Assembly (NCBI RefSeq): GCF_001591805.1 | Contig: NZ_BCVP01000011.1 | Span: 35,014 to 99,013, forward strand | Direction of reading: 5' to 3' | Origin: Neobacillus novalis NBRC 102450 | GTDB lineage: Bacteria; Bacillota; Bacilli; Bacillales; Cytobacillaceae | Length of the DNA: 64,000 bases | Shown: positions 45,221-54,149 of the stretch, in pieces | Layout of the letters: the number at the start of each line of letters is the position of its first letter | How positions within the stretch are numbered: the first letter of the stretch is position 1 | Translations under genes and position numbers: made by a program | The notes under the pieces: generated by a model | Seen by the model: only the letters and a program-made list of their open reading frames with translations | Database searches by the model: none | Told to the model about the DNA's origin: nothing

Positions 45221-45379
45221 ATGCCCAGAGGGAAAGAATTAGAACAGCTTCCAATGGCCAATATAGCGCCGGGAGCGGGAAAAGATGCAAGTAGTTATAA
45301 CAGAGAGGTGCTTGGGAGTATTGTTTCAAAGGAACAGCCGCAGCCAAGTGATATCGAAAAAGAAAACGAAGATATGTAG
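45221..45379 (+). CDS. Small hypothetical protein, 52 aa
   Basis: A short gene with AAAAGGAGTGAGG before ATG 45221, followed by a GGCAGGGA/TCCCTGCC hairpin. The protein is hydrophilic, starting MPRGKELEQLPM and ending in an acidic IEKENEDM tail. Its composition (Gly/Ala-containing middle, APGAGKDASSYN) is reminiscent of small spore-associated proteins, but there is no clear SASP motif. Function unknown. Confidence 0.6.
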   Translation: MPRGKELEQLPMANIAPGAGKDASSYNREVLGSIVSKEQPQPSDIEKENEDM

Positions 45380-45381
45380 AA

Positions 45382-45401
45382 GGCAGGGAGCTTTCCCTGC
45401 C
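45382..45401 (+). terminator. Hairpin after the 52-aa gene
   Basis: Perfect 8-bp stem GGCAGGGA/TCCCTGCC, GCTT loop, but only a weak T-containing tail (ATTATTTG). Confidence 0.5.
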
Positions 45402-45428
45402 ATTATTTGAAGAAAGGGTTTTCTCAGT

Positions 45429-46082
45429 TTATTTAAGATTTGCAAATCGTTCGAGATCACGATTCTCCCCTATCACGACCAGGACGTCCCCATGGTCTAT
45501 TTTTTTATCCGGTGACGGCGAAATATTAATTTCATCTCCATGGCGAATGGCAATAACGCTCAAATTATACTTAGCCCTCAAGTCAATCTCCCTTAAGGTT
45601 TTGTTCAACATCCGATCCGGTATTTTCACTTCCTCCACACTATAATTCTTTGATATCTCAATAAAATTCAAAACATTGGGTGATAAAAGCTGATGGGCAA
45701 CTCGAATGCCCATATCCCGTTCCGGAAAAACTACCCAATCCGCCCCCACTTTTTTTAACACTTGGCCATGAAGCTTGTTTAGTGCCTTGGCAATCACCTT
45801 TTTAACCCCTAGCTCCTTTAAAAGCAAAACACTAAGGATGCTCGCTTGGATATCATTTCCTATTGCCACAATGACAGTATCAAAATTTCGGATCCCAATC
45901 GATTTTAATGCCTCAGCATCTGTCGAATCTGCAATAATCGAATGGGTTGCATACGGATGCGACTCTTCCACCCGCTCCTCATTTACATCCACCCCAAGTA
46001 CTTCCTGGCCAGATTCAAATAACTTATTGGCAATACTTAGCCCAAATCTACCTAAACCAATTACTGCGTATTGGTTAGCCAT
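45429..46082 (-). CDS. ktrC: Potassium uptake regulatory subunit KtrC (KtrA family)
   Basis: A 217-aa cytosolic RCK protein that forms an octameric ring on the Ktr channel and gates it. RCK_N has the Rossmann motif GLGRFG (residues 9-14); RCK_C spans about 140-217 (VEEVKIPDRMLNKTLREIDL; HGDVLVVIGE), the domain that binds c-di-AMP in KtrA/C. It follows ktrD by 29 bp, so the two form an operon. Whether it is orthologous to KtrA or KtrC rests on the partner gene. Confidence 0.92.
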   Translation of the reverse strand: MANQYAVIGLGRFGLSIANKLFESGQEVLGVDVNEERVEESHPYATHSIIADSTDAEALKSIGIRNFDTVIVAIGNDIQASILSVLLLKELGVKKVIAKALNKLHGQVLKKVGADWVVFPERDMGIRVAHQLLSPNVLNFIEISKNYSVEEVKIPDRMLNKTLREIDLRAKYNLSVIAIRHGDEINISPSPDKKIDHGDVLVVIGENRDLERFANLK

Positions 46083-46111
46083 TTTTTCATCGAGCCCCCT
46101 TGATGTTAAAA

Positions 46112-47449
46112 CTACCCAATCATTATTTTACCCTTAGGGTATCGGAATGAATCCGGATTTCTACGAATGGTGACGGCATAGGCAATTGTTAATGGTCCCA
46201 CCCTGCCGGCGAACATCGTAAACGTTATAAGTGCCTTTCCTAAAGGAGATAATTCGCGGGATAAGTCCATTGATAAACCAACAGTACCAAATGCGGACGT
46301 TGCTTCAAAGACAAGCCTTAAGAAATCGGTCCCCCGCTCCGTAATTGTTAATAACAGCGTAATCGTCATAACAAGAAACAAGGCACTAAAAGTTACGGTC
46401 AATGCTTTGTAAATCGTTTCATAAACGATTCTCTGCCGATAAAAAATAACATCTTCCTTTCCACGTATTTGCGACCAAACTGCTCCAATTAATGTAGTAA
46501 AGGTAGTTGTTTTAATACCGCCGCCAGTCGAACCAGGAGAAGCGCCGACAAACATTAAAAACACAATTAACAATAAAGATGATTGGGTCATATCGGTTAG
46601 ATTCAGCGTATTGGCTCCATCAGTTCTGGCTGCAACGGATTGAAATAGCGCCCCGAGTATTTTCCCTGAAAAAGTTAAAGGTTTTAATGTTTTTTCATTA
46701 GAAAATTCTAATAAAAAGATTCCAATCGTACCGCCTATTAACAAAAATCCACTTGTTACCAAGACAATTTTTGTATGCAAGGATAACCGTTTAGAATGTC
46801 GGTAGTCATAAAGTTCATTCATGACGATAAATCCAATTCCTCCGAGGGTAATTAAGGCACAAATTGTTAAGACAACTGTTGGGTCATCGACATAGGTAGT
46901 TAAGCTTTGAAAATGACCTATCAGATCAAATCCCGCATTATTAAAATTTGAAACTGAATGGAAAATTCCGAAATAAATTGCTTTCCCCAGAGGCATCTCA
47001 TATGAAAAACGAATAGCCAAAATGACTGCCCCGACAAATTCAATTACAGCAGTAAAAATTAATATCCTTCTAGCTAACCGGACAATTCCTTCCATTGATA
47101 GGTTATTTAATGATTCCTGCAGCAAAATTCTTTCCTTTAAGGAAATTCTCTTTCCTAATAAAAAGGCAAAAAGTGTGGCGAACGTCATAAATCCAAGGCC
47201 GCCAATTTGAATCATAAACAGGATAACTAATTGGCCGAATAACGTAAAAGCAGTACCCGTATCCACGACAACAAGGCCTGTAACACATGTGGCCGATGTG
47301 GCTGTAAATAAGGCGTTTAGGAATGAGAGCCCGTGTCCATTGACAGTTGAAACTGGCAGAGTTAATAATAAACAGCCCAATAAAATAATCGCGGCAAATC
47401 CCAATACTAGAATCTTAGGAGGATCTAGATAATACTTTTTTCGCTGCAT
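46112..47449 (-). CDS. ktrD: Potassium uptake channel subunit KtrD (KtrB family)
   Basis: A 445-aa membrane protein of the Trk/Ktr/HKT superfamily with four pore-like repeats. Selectivity-filter loops are recognisable: TATSATCVTGLVVVDT (first) and VGASPGSTGGGIKTTTF (third), EATSAFGTVGLS (fourth). The length matches B. subtilis KtrD (about 449). Operon with ktrC immediately downstream. Confidence 0.92.
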   Translation of the reverse strand: MQRKKYYLDPPKILVLGFAAIILLGCLLLTLPVSTVNGHGLSFLNALFTATSATCVTGLVVVDTGTAFTLFGQLVILFMIQIGGLGFMTFATLFAFLLGKRISLKERILLQESLNNLSMEGIVRLARRILIFTAVIEFVGAVILAIRFSYEMPLGKAIYFGIFHSVSNFNNAGFDLIGHFQSLTTYVDDPTVVLTICALITLGGIGFIVMNELYDYRHSKRLSLHTKIVLVTSGFLLIGGTIGIFLLEFSNEKTLKPLTFSGKILGALFQSVAARTDGANTLNLTDMTQSSLLLIVFLMFVGASPGSTGGGIKTTTFTTLIGAVWSQIRGKEDVIFYRQRIVYETIYKALTVTFSALFLVMTITLLLTITERGTDFLRLVFEATSAFGTVGLSMDLSRELSPLGKALITFTMFAGRVGPLTIAYAVTIRRNPDSFRYPKGKIMIG

Positions 47450-47529
47450 AATTTCCTTCCTAACCCATATTATTTTGGCTATAATTTTATGCTTAAATAA
47501 AGGGTTTGTCTATTCTACTTTTCCCAAAG

Positions 47530-47558
47530 AAACCCTAAATATTTAGGTTTTTTTTCGA
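47530..47558 (+). terminator. Orphan AT-rich hairpin with T8 between ktrD and the NarK-PAS gene
   Basis: AACC-TAAAT pairs with ATTTA-GGTT (one bulged C) and is followed by T8 on the plus strand. No plus-strand gene lies upstream, only a TATAAT at 47480-47485. The rest of the 47450-47847 interval shows no further structure I can name. Confidence 0.35.
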
Positions 47559-47847
47559 CTGGCCCTTTTTTCCTTTCATTCTATTTCTCTTTTTGTTAAA
47601 ATTCGATATACTATAACGGGAAATGTCAATACAGGAAAAATATACCACTCAACTAGCTATAAATAAAAATTATTATCATGATATTACGTGGAAAATTTTT
47701 CATATGTGTTATCGATCAATTTACTGATTTTTTTCGAAGAGCTATGACACAAGTCTAGAAAAAAGGGTAAATTAATAATGATTCAATATCTATCTATATA
47801 ACGATTTGTTAGGAAATTAGAGGGAATGGGAATTGAGGAGGATAAAA

Positions 47848-49353
47848 ATGAATCAAGGAACAAAACAGCTTTTTATTCAAACAGGAAGCCTTGTAGCTGG
47901 CTTTATGGTCTGGGTACTAATTTCTTCACTAATGCCATTTATTAAAGAGGATATTAACCTTTCTTCGACGCAAATTGCCTGGGCGACGGCAGTGCCTGTT
48001 ATCCTTGGCTCACTGCTCAGGATTCCAATTGGATTTTGGGCCAATCGTTATGGTGCCAGAATATTATTTACGATTAGTTTTATTATTTTGCTTCTGCCAA
48101 TCGCCATTATTAGCTATGCAAATTCGATTTTCATGCTGATACTAGGAGGATTCTTGCTAGGAATTGGTGGGGCAGTCTTTTCAATCGGGGTCACGTCGTT
48201 ACCGAAATATTATCCGAAAGCTCGTCACGGCTTTATTAATGGAATTTATGGTGCAGGTAATATCGGGACAGCCATTACATCCTTTTCTGCCCCAGTACTC
48301 GCTAATTCCTTTGGATGGAGAACGACGATACAGATATATCTAATTGTTGTATTAATTTTTGTGATTATAAATTTCCTATTTGGGGACAAAAAAGAACATA
48401 AAGTAAAAAATTCCTTTTCGGCAAGCTTTAAACAGGTTTATAAAAATCCTAAACTTTGGTTTTTAAGTTTATTTTATTTCATTACATTTGGCTCTTTCGT
48501 TGCGTTCACTATTTATCTGCCGTCATTTTTAGTTAATCATTTTGAATTAGATAAGGTCGACGCCGGCTTAAGAACAGCAGGTTTCATTGCCCTGGCTACT
48601 TTTTTTAGGCCAGTAGGCGGATGGCTTGGTGATAAAATTAATCCTTTTCTTATTCTTATGGCAGTATTTTTCAGCCTAACCTTTGCAGGGTTCCTGCTCT
48701 CGTTCACACCATCGCTGCCGATTTATTCCTTCGGTTGTTTGTTAGTTGCCTTCTTCGCAGGGATTGGAAATGGGGCCATCTTTAAGCTAGTTCCATTATA
48801 TTTTTCAAAACAAGCTGGGATTGTCAATGGAATCGTTGCCGCAATGGGTGGTCTTGGCGGTTTTTTCCCGCCACTCATACTTACGATACTCTTTAATTGG
48901 ACTGGACATTATGCGATTGGTTTTATGTCGCTATCTGAATTCTCACTTGCAAGCCTTGTTATCGTTGTTTGGCTTTACTATCAAGATAAGCTCGATATTT
49001 CCGCTCAGATAGTGAACCATGCTGTTGACGGCATTTGCGTTACTGACGTCAATGGAATTATTCAAAGCGTCAACCCGGCATTCACAAAAATAACCGGGTT
49101 TAGCCAGGAGGAAGTAGTCGGAAAAACACCAAGTGTTCTTCAATCTGGGGAACATGACAATGATTTTTATAAAAAAATGTGGGATCGTTTAAAGTCAACA
49201 GGATTGTGGGAAGGCTACATTTGGAATAAACGCAAAAATAATGAAATATATAAAGAATGGTTAACGATTACAGCCATCAAAGATGACGCCGGTGAAACAA
49301 AAAATTATGTTGGAATGTTCAACGAAGAGACCGAAAACTCAAAGAAAAATTAA
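47848..49353 (+). CDS. NarK-type MFS transporter fused to a C-terminal PAS domain
   Basis: A 501-aa protein. Residues 1-380 are an MFS fold of the nitrate/nitrite porter group (twelve segments; family motifs near GAGNIGTAITSFSAPVLA and GGLGGFFPPLI). From about 386 a cytosolic PAS domain follows (VDGICVTDVNGII, NPAFTKITGFSQEE, LWEGYIWNKRKNNE, YVGMFNEE), close to the PAS domains of the kinase at 54326. ATG 47848 has a GAGGAGGAT site. The fusion is unusual: the PAS could sense redox, oxygen or ligand and gate transport (inference). Confidence 0.88.
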   Translation: MNQGTKQLFIQTGSLVAGFMVWVLISSLMPFIKEDINLSSTQIAWATAVPVILGSLLRIPIGFWANRYGARILFTISFIILLLPIAIISYANSIFMLILGGFLLGIGGAVFSIGVTSLPKYYPKARHGFINGIYGAGNIGTAITSFSAPVLANSFGWRTTIQIYLIVVLIFVIINFLFGDKKEHKVKNSFSASFKQVYKNPKLWFLSLFYFITFGSFVAFTIYLPSFLVNHFELDKVDAGLRTAGFIALATFFRPVGGWLGDKINPFLILMAVFFSLTFAGFLLSFTPSLPIYSFGCLLVAFFAGIGNGAIFKLVPLYFSKQAGIVNGIVAAMGGLGGFFPPLILTILFNWTGHYAIGFMSLSEFSLASLVIVVWLYYQDKLDISAQIVNHAVDGICVTDVNGIIQSVNPAFTKITGFSQEEVVGKTPSVLQSGEHDNDFYKKMWDRLKSTGLWEGYIWNKRKNNEIYKEWLTITAIKDDAGETKNYVGMFNEETENSKKN

Positions 49354-49362
49354 TATCAATCC

Positions 49363-49396
49363 AGAGATCTTCTCCCATAGAAGGTCTCTTTTTTAT
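49363..49396 (+). terminator. Terminator after the NarK-PAS gene
   Basis: AGAGATCTTCT pairs with AGAAGGTCTCT (one mismatch), with T6 after it. Confidence 0.75.
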
Positions 49397-49460
49397 TGAT
49401 TAATAGATAATTATTACAACTTTTTGTCATTTAACTTGAATTCACAAATCCTTCACTATT

Positions 49461-49506
49461 TTTGTGACGTACGTCACAAAAATCATGTTACCATGTGGAT
49501 TATAGT
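49461..49506 (+). promoter_or_regulatory. FNR-type site and promoter of narK
   Basis: TGTGA-CGTACG-TCACA (49463-49478) is a perfect match to the Fnr/Crp palindrome, and the whole 20 bp 49461-49480 is self-complementary. A -10 TATAGT (49501-49506) predicts a start near 49512, which puts the site centre at about -41.5, the class II activator position. Confidence 0.85.
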
Positions 49507-49568
49507 AACAACATAAACAACAGCAACTTGTTAATTTAAAATTAGAAACCATATAGGGGGAAACAATC

Positions 49569-50867
49569 ATGGCCCGAATTAATTATTGGAATCCAGAAGA
49601 TGAAAAGTTCTGGAACGCAGAAGGAAAAAAACACGCAAGAAGAAATCTATGGATCTCTGTACCATCTTTAATGCTCGCATTTATCGTTTGGCAAATTTGG
49701 TCAGTGGTGGCAATCAGACTTAACGATATCGGTTTTCATTTTACCGATGAACAATTATTCACCCTAGCAGCAGTACCAGGTCTTGTTGGGGCAACACTTC
49801 GCTTTGTGTATACCTTTGCTGCCGGATCTATGGGCGGTAAGAACTGGACAGTAATCTCGACAGCGGTTTTAGCAATTCCAGCAATCGGAATCGGTTTTGC
49901 CGTTCAAAATCCAGATACGCCATTCTCTATTATGCTTTTGCTGGCAGCACTTTGTGGTCTTGGCGGCGGTAACTTTTCATCATCTTCAGCCAATATTAGC
50001 TTTTTCTTTCCTAAGAAAGAAAAAGGAACAGCCTTAGGAATTAACGGCGGGTTAGGAAATATGGGTGTATCTGTTGTCCAATTCGTCACACCATTAATTA
50101 TTACTTCAGGCACTTTCGCACTAGTTGGCGGCAAACAAGTATTAGCAAACGGTCAGGCCGTATATTTACAAAACGCAGCATTTATTTGGGTCATTCCGAT
50201 TATCATTATGACGGTCCTTGCTATGTTTAAGATGGATAATGTACCAGGAGCAAAACAAACGGTAGCAGATCAATTCGTAATTGTGAAACGAAAACACACT
50301 TGGATTATGACTGCCCTTTATGTGGCAACCTTTGGATCATTCATTGGCTATTCTGCAGCATTCCCGTTGTTATTAAAATCTCAATTTCCTGAATACATCT
50401 CACTTGCGTTTCTTGGCGCCTTATTGGCAGCTGCTGCAAGACCAGTCGGCGGTTGGATGGCTGACAAACTAGGCGGCGCAAGGGTAACAGCATATGTTTT
50501 AGTGATCATGGGAATTGGAGCAGCAGGGGTTATCTATTTCTTAAATGGTAAACAATTCGCCGGATTCTTAATTTCTTTCTTAGTCCTTTTCCTTGCATCT
50601 GGTATCGGTTCTGGATCAACATTCCAAATGATTCCAAACATCTTTATTCCGAAAGAAGCAGCACCTGTAATCGGATTTTCAGCTGCATTCGCGGCATACG
50701 GCTCCTTCTTCATTCCAAAGCTTTTCGGATGGTCTGTTAAAACAACTGGTACACCAGTTACTGCATTTTACTTCTTTATCGGGTTCTATGTAATTGCTTT
50801 TGGACTTAACTGGTTCTTCTACCAACGAAAAGCAACAGCTGCAAGAACATTAGCAAAACAAGCGTAA
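49569..50867 (+). CDS. narK: Nitrate/nitrite transporter NarK
   Basis: A 432-aa MFS protein that takes up nitrate or extrudes nitrite for nitrate respiration. The N-terminal 30 residues are cytosolic and hydrophilic. Signature sequences GGGNFSSSSANISFFFPKKEKGTALG (split here: GGGNFSSSSANISF, KKEKGTALG) and GGLGNMGVS follow, and the second nitrate signature IGSGSTFQMIPNIF occurs in the C-terminal half. The perfect FNR-type site upstream fits anaerobic induction. A bidirectional terminator follows. Confidence 0.93.
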   Translation: MARINYWNPEDEKFWNAEGKKHARRNLWISVPSLMLAFIVWQIWSVVAIRLNDIGFHFTDEQLFTLAAVPGLVGATLRFVYTFAAGSMGGKNWTVISTAVLAIPAIGIGFAVQNPDTPFSIMLLLAALCGLGGGNFSSSSANISFFFPKKEKGTALGINGGLGNMGVSVVQFVTPLIITSGTFALVGGKQVLANGQAVYLQNAAFIWVIPIIIMTVLAMFKMDNVPGAKQTVADQFVIVKRKHTWIMTALYVATFGSFIGYSAAFPLLLKSQFPEYISLAFLGALLAAAARPVGGWMADKLGGARVTAYVLVIMGIGAAGVIYFLNGKQFAGFLISFLVLFLASGIGSGSTFQMIPNIFIPKEAAPVIGFSAAFAAYGSFFIPKLFGWSVKTTGTPVTAFYFFIGFYVIAFGLNWFFYQRKATAARTLAKQA

Positions 50868-50878
50868 AAGGTTAACCA

Positions 50879-50912
50879 AAAAAACCTGCCTAAATGTTTA
50901 GGCAGGTTTTTT
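50879..50912. terminator. Bidirectional terminator, narK and LysM/3D gene
   Basis: AAAACCTGCCTAAA pairs with TTTAGGCAGGTTTT, T run after. The two genes converge. Confidence 0.88.
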
Positions 50913-50914
50913 GA

Positions 50915-51745
50915 TTAGTTATTTAATATTTTTACAGTCACGTGTTTATTACCCCAATTTAAAGCGTCTTGTTTTTCAGGGAGAAAAACATCAATTCGAT
51001 TGCCTTTAATTGCTCCGCCTGTATCGGCGGCGATAGCGGTACCGTAACCTTCGACATATACTTTACTTCCTAACGGGATGACAGATGGGTCCACAGCAAT
51101 GACTTTTGCATCGGGGTTAGCATTTAAATCAACACCCGTTGCTGTTGTGCCGGAACATCCTTCACAGGAAGCTGTATAAGCTGTTGCTTTGACAGTAATT
51201 TCCTTTGAGTTGTTATTATCACTTGCGGCAGATTCCCTAACGTTGTCAGCCGCTTTTACTGCGGGTTTTTTGCTCTCACTTGTCGCGGCAGCTGGTTGCG
51301 AAGAAGATTCATCACGGCCAGTTTCACTTTGATTGGCATTGCTCTTTTTCGATACTGGTGCTGACTCCGCGTTTTTAGCATTATTAGCTATTTCATCATA
51401 GATGACAAGCTTTAATCCTGGATGAATCAGGTCTGTATTTAATTTGTTCCATTCTTTTATTTGATTAACCGAAACCTCATATTTCACAGCCACATCCGAC
51501 AAGGTATCATCCTGCTCGACAGTATATTGTTTTTCAGTCGCAATTGTTAAAACATCTCCCGGATGAATAAGGGCTGAAGAAAGATGATTCCATTTTTGAA
51601 TATTTTCCACTGAAGTATGATGTTCTTGAGAAAGATCCCAGAGGGTATCCCCTTTTTCCACCGTTACCTCTGCAGCTTGTACATTAGCACCTACTGTTCC
51701 TGAGAGTGCAGCTACAGCAATGAATGCTTTTATTTTTTTTATCAT
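50915..51745 (-). CDS. Secreted LysM and 3D-domain cell-wall protein (YocH-like)
   Basis: A 276-aa protein. Signal peptide at about 1-25 (ending VQAAE). Two LysM repeats (VEKGDTLWDLSQ; VEQDDTLSDVAVKY) bind peptidoglycan. A low-complexity Ser/Ala/Lys linker leads to a C-terminal 3D domain with VKATAYTASCEGCSGTTATGVD and the Asp-containing AADTGGAIKGNRIDVFLP, the lytic transglycosylase-like fold of YocH and YabE. ATG 51745 follows GGGAGGTAAGG. It probably acts in cell-wall turnover. I found no good WalR box upstream. Confidence 0.92.
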   Translation of the reverse strand: MIKKIKAFIAVAALSGTVGANVQAAEVTVEKGDTLWDLSQEHHTSVENIQKWNHLSSALIHPGDVLTIATEKQYTVEQDDTLSDVAVKYEVSVNQIKEWNKLNTDLIHPGLKLVIYDEIANNAKNAESAPVSKKSNANQSETGRDESSSQPAAATSESKKPAVKAADNVRESAASDNNNSKEITVKATAYTASCEGCSGTTATGVDLNANPDAKVIAVDPSVIPLGSKVYVEGYGTAIAADTGGAIKGNRIDVFLPEKQDALNWGNKHVTVKILNN

Positions 51746-51891
51746 TTCCTTACCTCCCATGATTTCACGCTAACTGTAGCAATGATAACATGGATTTTTC
51801 TGAAACAAAGAACAGATGGATGTTAATTCATTTACAAGAATGGCAATTATATTACAATAATATTTCTAAGCAACAAAATACTTTGAACAAA

Positions 51892-51926
51892 AGAATAGTG
51901 CAGGAATTTCCTTCCTGCACTATTCT
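51892..51926 (-). terminator. Terminator of the formate dehydrogenase gene
   Basis: AGAATAGTGCAGGAA pairs with TTCCTGCACTATTCT, followed by TTTTG on the minus strand. Confidence 0.88.
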
Positions 51927-51935
51927 TTAGATTTT

Positions 51936-53993
51936 TTATATCCTCGAAATCGCAACTGCACAGGCTTTATACTCGGCAGTCCCTGAAATAGGATCATATT
52001 CATTTAAGGTTAACACATTCGTAGGCGTTTCACTCCAATGGAAACTCATAAAGACAAGACCAGGCACCACTTGTTCTGTAACCTTTGCCTTCACCTCAAG
52101 CTCCCCTCTTCGCGAACGAACCTGTACCACATCTCCGTTCGCAATACCTAGTACAGCAGCATCTTCTGGATGGATATCGACGGTTTCCTCCGTTTGTTTC
52201 ACTTTGACCCCTGCTGCATAGTGGCGGGTCTGTGTATGAGTATTATAGGATTCATAGCGGCGTCCAGTTGTTAATGTAAACGGATACTCTGCATCTGGCA
52301 ATTCTAATGGTTCCGTATAGTCCACAGGGACAAATGGGGACTTCTTCACAATTGGCTGCTTGTTATGGAACCTTTCGTGCATAATAAATGTTCCTGGGTG
52401 GCTTTCATCAGGGCAAGGGTAATGGATGCTATACTCTTTCTCAAGCCGCTCGTAGGAAATGCCGCCATACATCTCCCAGGCAAGCTTTCTAACCTCATCC
52501 CAGATTTCCTCACTATTATGATAGTGCATTGGATAGCCCATCATTGTAGAAAGATCACAAAGGATTTCCCAGTCTTCTTTTGTATTAGGATGTGCATCGA
52601 TTGCTTTACGAACACGTTGGATTCTGCGATCCGTGTTGGTATACGTTCCTTCCACCTCTCCCCATGAACGAGCAGGCAGAACAACATCGGCCATCTTCGC
52701 GGTTTCCGTCATAAAAATATCCTGGACGATTAATAAATCGAGCTTTTCAAATAGCTTTTTCGTATGATTCATATTAACATCGGCAAGCAGCGGATTTTCG
52801 CCAATTATATAAAGAGCTTTTAACTCGCCCATTTCTAAGCGATCAAAAGTACGGGTTTGCGTGTCACCAGCTTGTGGATTCAGCTCTACCTTCCATTCAT
52901 TTTCATATCGAGCTCGGAATTCATCATTTGCTAGGCTCATTGCTCCTGCCAATTGGTTTGGTAAACAGCCCATATCACCTGCACCTTGGACATTATTTTG
53001 TCCCCGAAGCGGCATAATCCCCGTTCCTTCTTTCCCGATGTTCCCAGTTAATAAGGCTAAATTAGCAATATCAAAAACATTGTTCACACCACAATGGTGC
53101 TCGGTAATACCCAGTGTATAGGCGATCATTGAACTGCTCGAACTCGCATATTCCCTTGCTGTTGCAATAATATCTTCCGCCTTTAAGCCGGTTATTGCCG
53201 CTGCAGCTTCCGGTGTATACGGCTCAACTTGTTTGGCTAATTTATCGAAGTCGATTGTAAATTGCTCGATAAATTCCTGATTGTATAGGCCTTCCTTCAT
53301 GATAACGTGAATGAATGCATTAATTAGCGCAATATCTGAGCCTACATTGATTTGTAAATGGCGATGGGCCACTTTCACCATATCAATTTTTCTTGGATCA
53401 ATGACAATGATTTTGAGACCCGATTTTACGGCCTTTTTCATACGATTGGCGATAATTGGGTGTGCCTCTGTCGTATTTGAACCCATTAGAAGTAATACTT
53501 CTGCCTTATCAAAATCTTCAAGAGTATTAGTAGGGAAACCGCTTCCAAAAACAGTTGCCAGACCGGCAACGCTAGGAGCATGTCACGTTCGGTTACAGCC
53601 ATCAATATTATTGCTGTGGATGACCGTTCTCATAAATTTTTGCGTAATAAAGTTGGATTCATTTGTACTTCTTGCACAAGCAAACATACTTATCGCGTTG
53701 GAACCCCATGTTGTTTTAACTGCGGATAATTTATTGGCAATGAATTGATAGGCTTCTTCCCATGTTGTTTCAACTAGCTGACCAGATGTCCTAATAAGTG
53801 GAGATGTTAATCGATTTTTCGCATGGACATATTCATAGGCAAATGCACCCTTTACACATGTTTGTCCCTTGTTCACCGGTGCTTCTTTATCCCCGCGGAT
53901 TTTCATTATTTTATTATCCTGGACTTCAAGGACTAAGCCGCACCCAGTACCACAGTATCCGCAGATTGTTTTCACAAAATTTGCTTCAGCCAC
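51936..53993 (-). CDS. fdhF: Formate dehydrogenase alpha subunit, predicted selenoprotein with in-frame TGA
   Basis: A molybdopterin formate dehydrogenase oxidising formate to CO2. GTG 53993 follows GGAGGG; reading through TGA at 53583-53585 gives 685 residues, near E. coli FdhH (715). Cys 11, 14, 18 and 46 bind a 4Fe-4S cluster. The TGA is codon 137, in NRT-U-HAPSVAGL, matching catalytic Sec140-His141 of E. coli FdhH. The frame continues intact for 549 codons with the Moco-binding segments (GNIGKEGTGIMPLRGQNNVQ; GRRYESYNTHTQTR region). A SECIS-like hairpin lies 12 bases on. If the host lacks selABC/selC, it would be a nonsense allele. Confidence 0.85.
53554..53570 (-). promoter_or_regulatory. 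SECIS-like hairpin in fdhF
   Basis: On the mRNA, GUUGCC-GGUCU-GGCAAC: a perfect 6-bp stem with a GGUCU loop, starting 12 nt after the UGA. It falls on the same codons (V-A-G-L) as the E. coli fdhF SECIS with identical loop. The bulged U of E. coli is not seen. Confidence 0.65.
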
Positions 53994-54112
53994 TTTGTTC
54001 CCTCCCATAAAATACTTTTATACCTATATAACCATATTAATCTATTTATTCCTTTTGTAGATTCCTTTTTTGAAAATATTTTGTCTTTTTTTAAAAGGAT
54101 TAATTTGGATAT

Positions 54113-54147
54113 AAAAAAAACGAGAGTAGATCTCTCGTTTTTTTAAG
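54113..54147. terminator. Bidirectional terminator between fdhF and the kinase gene
   Basis: AAAAAAACGAGAG pairs with CTCTCGTTTTTTT around a five-base loop. On the minus strand it lies downstream of the kinase and upstream of fdhF. Confidence 0.85.
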
Positions 54148-54149
54148 GA

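Noticed and set aside
47700..47720. FNR site before the NarK-PAS gene
   Set aside because: TGTGTTATCGATCAAT matches only part of TGTGA-N6-TCACA, with three mismatches in conserved positions.
51746..51850. WalR box before the LysM/3D gene
   Set aside because: YocH is WalR-controlled in B. subtilis, but no TGTWAH-N5-TGTWAH pair is present here.
51936..53486. Separate 516-aa formate dehydrogenase starting at ATG 53486
   Set aside because: This ATG is internal to the FdhF fold, with no ribosome binding site. The upstream 141-aa frame carries the iron-sulphur cysteines and joins through the TGA at the catalytic position.
53583..53585. Simple nonsense mutation making fdhF a pseudogene
   Set aside because: Not fully excluded, since Cys (TGT/TGC) to TGA is one base. 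Rejected as first choice because the rest of the frame is intact and the SECIS-like hairpin stands at the right place.
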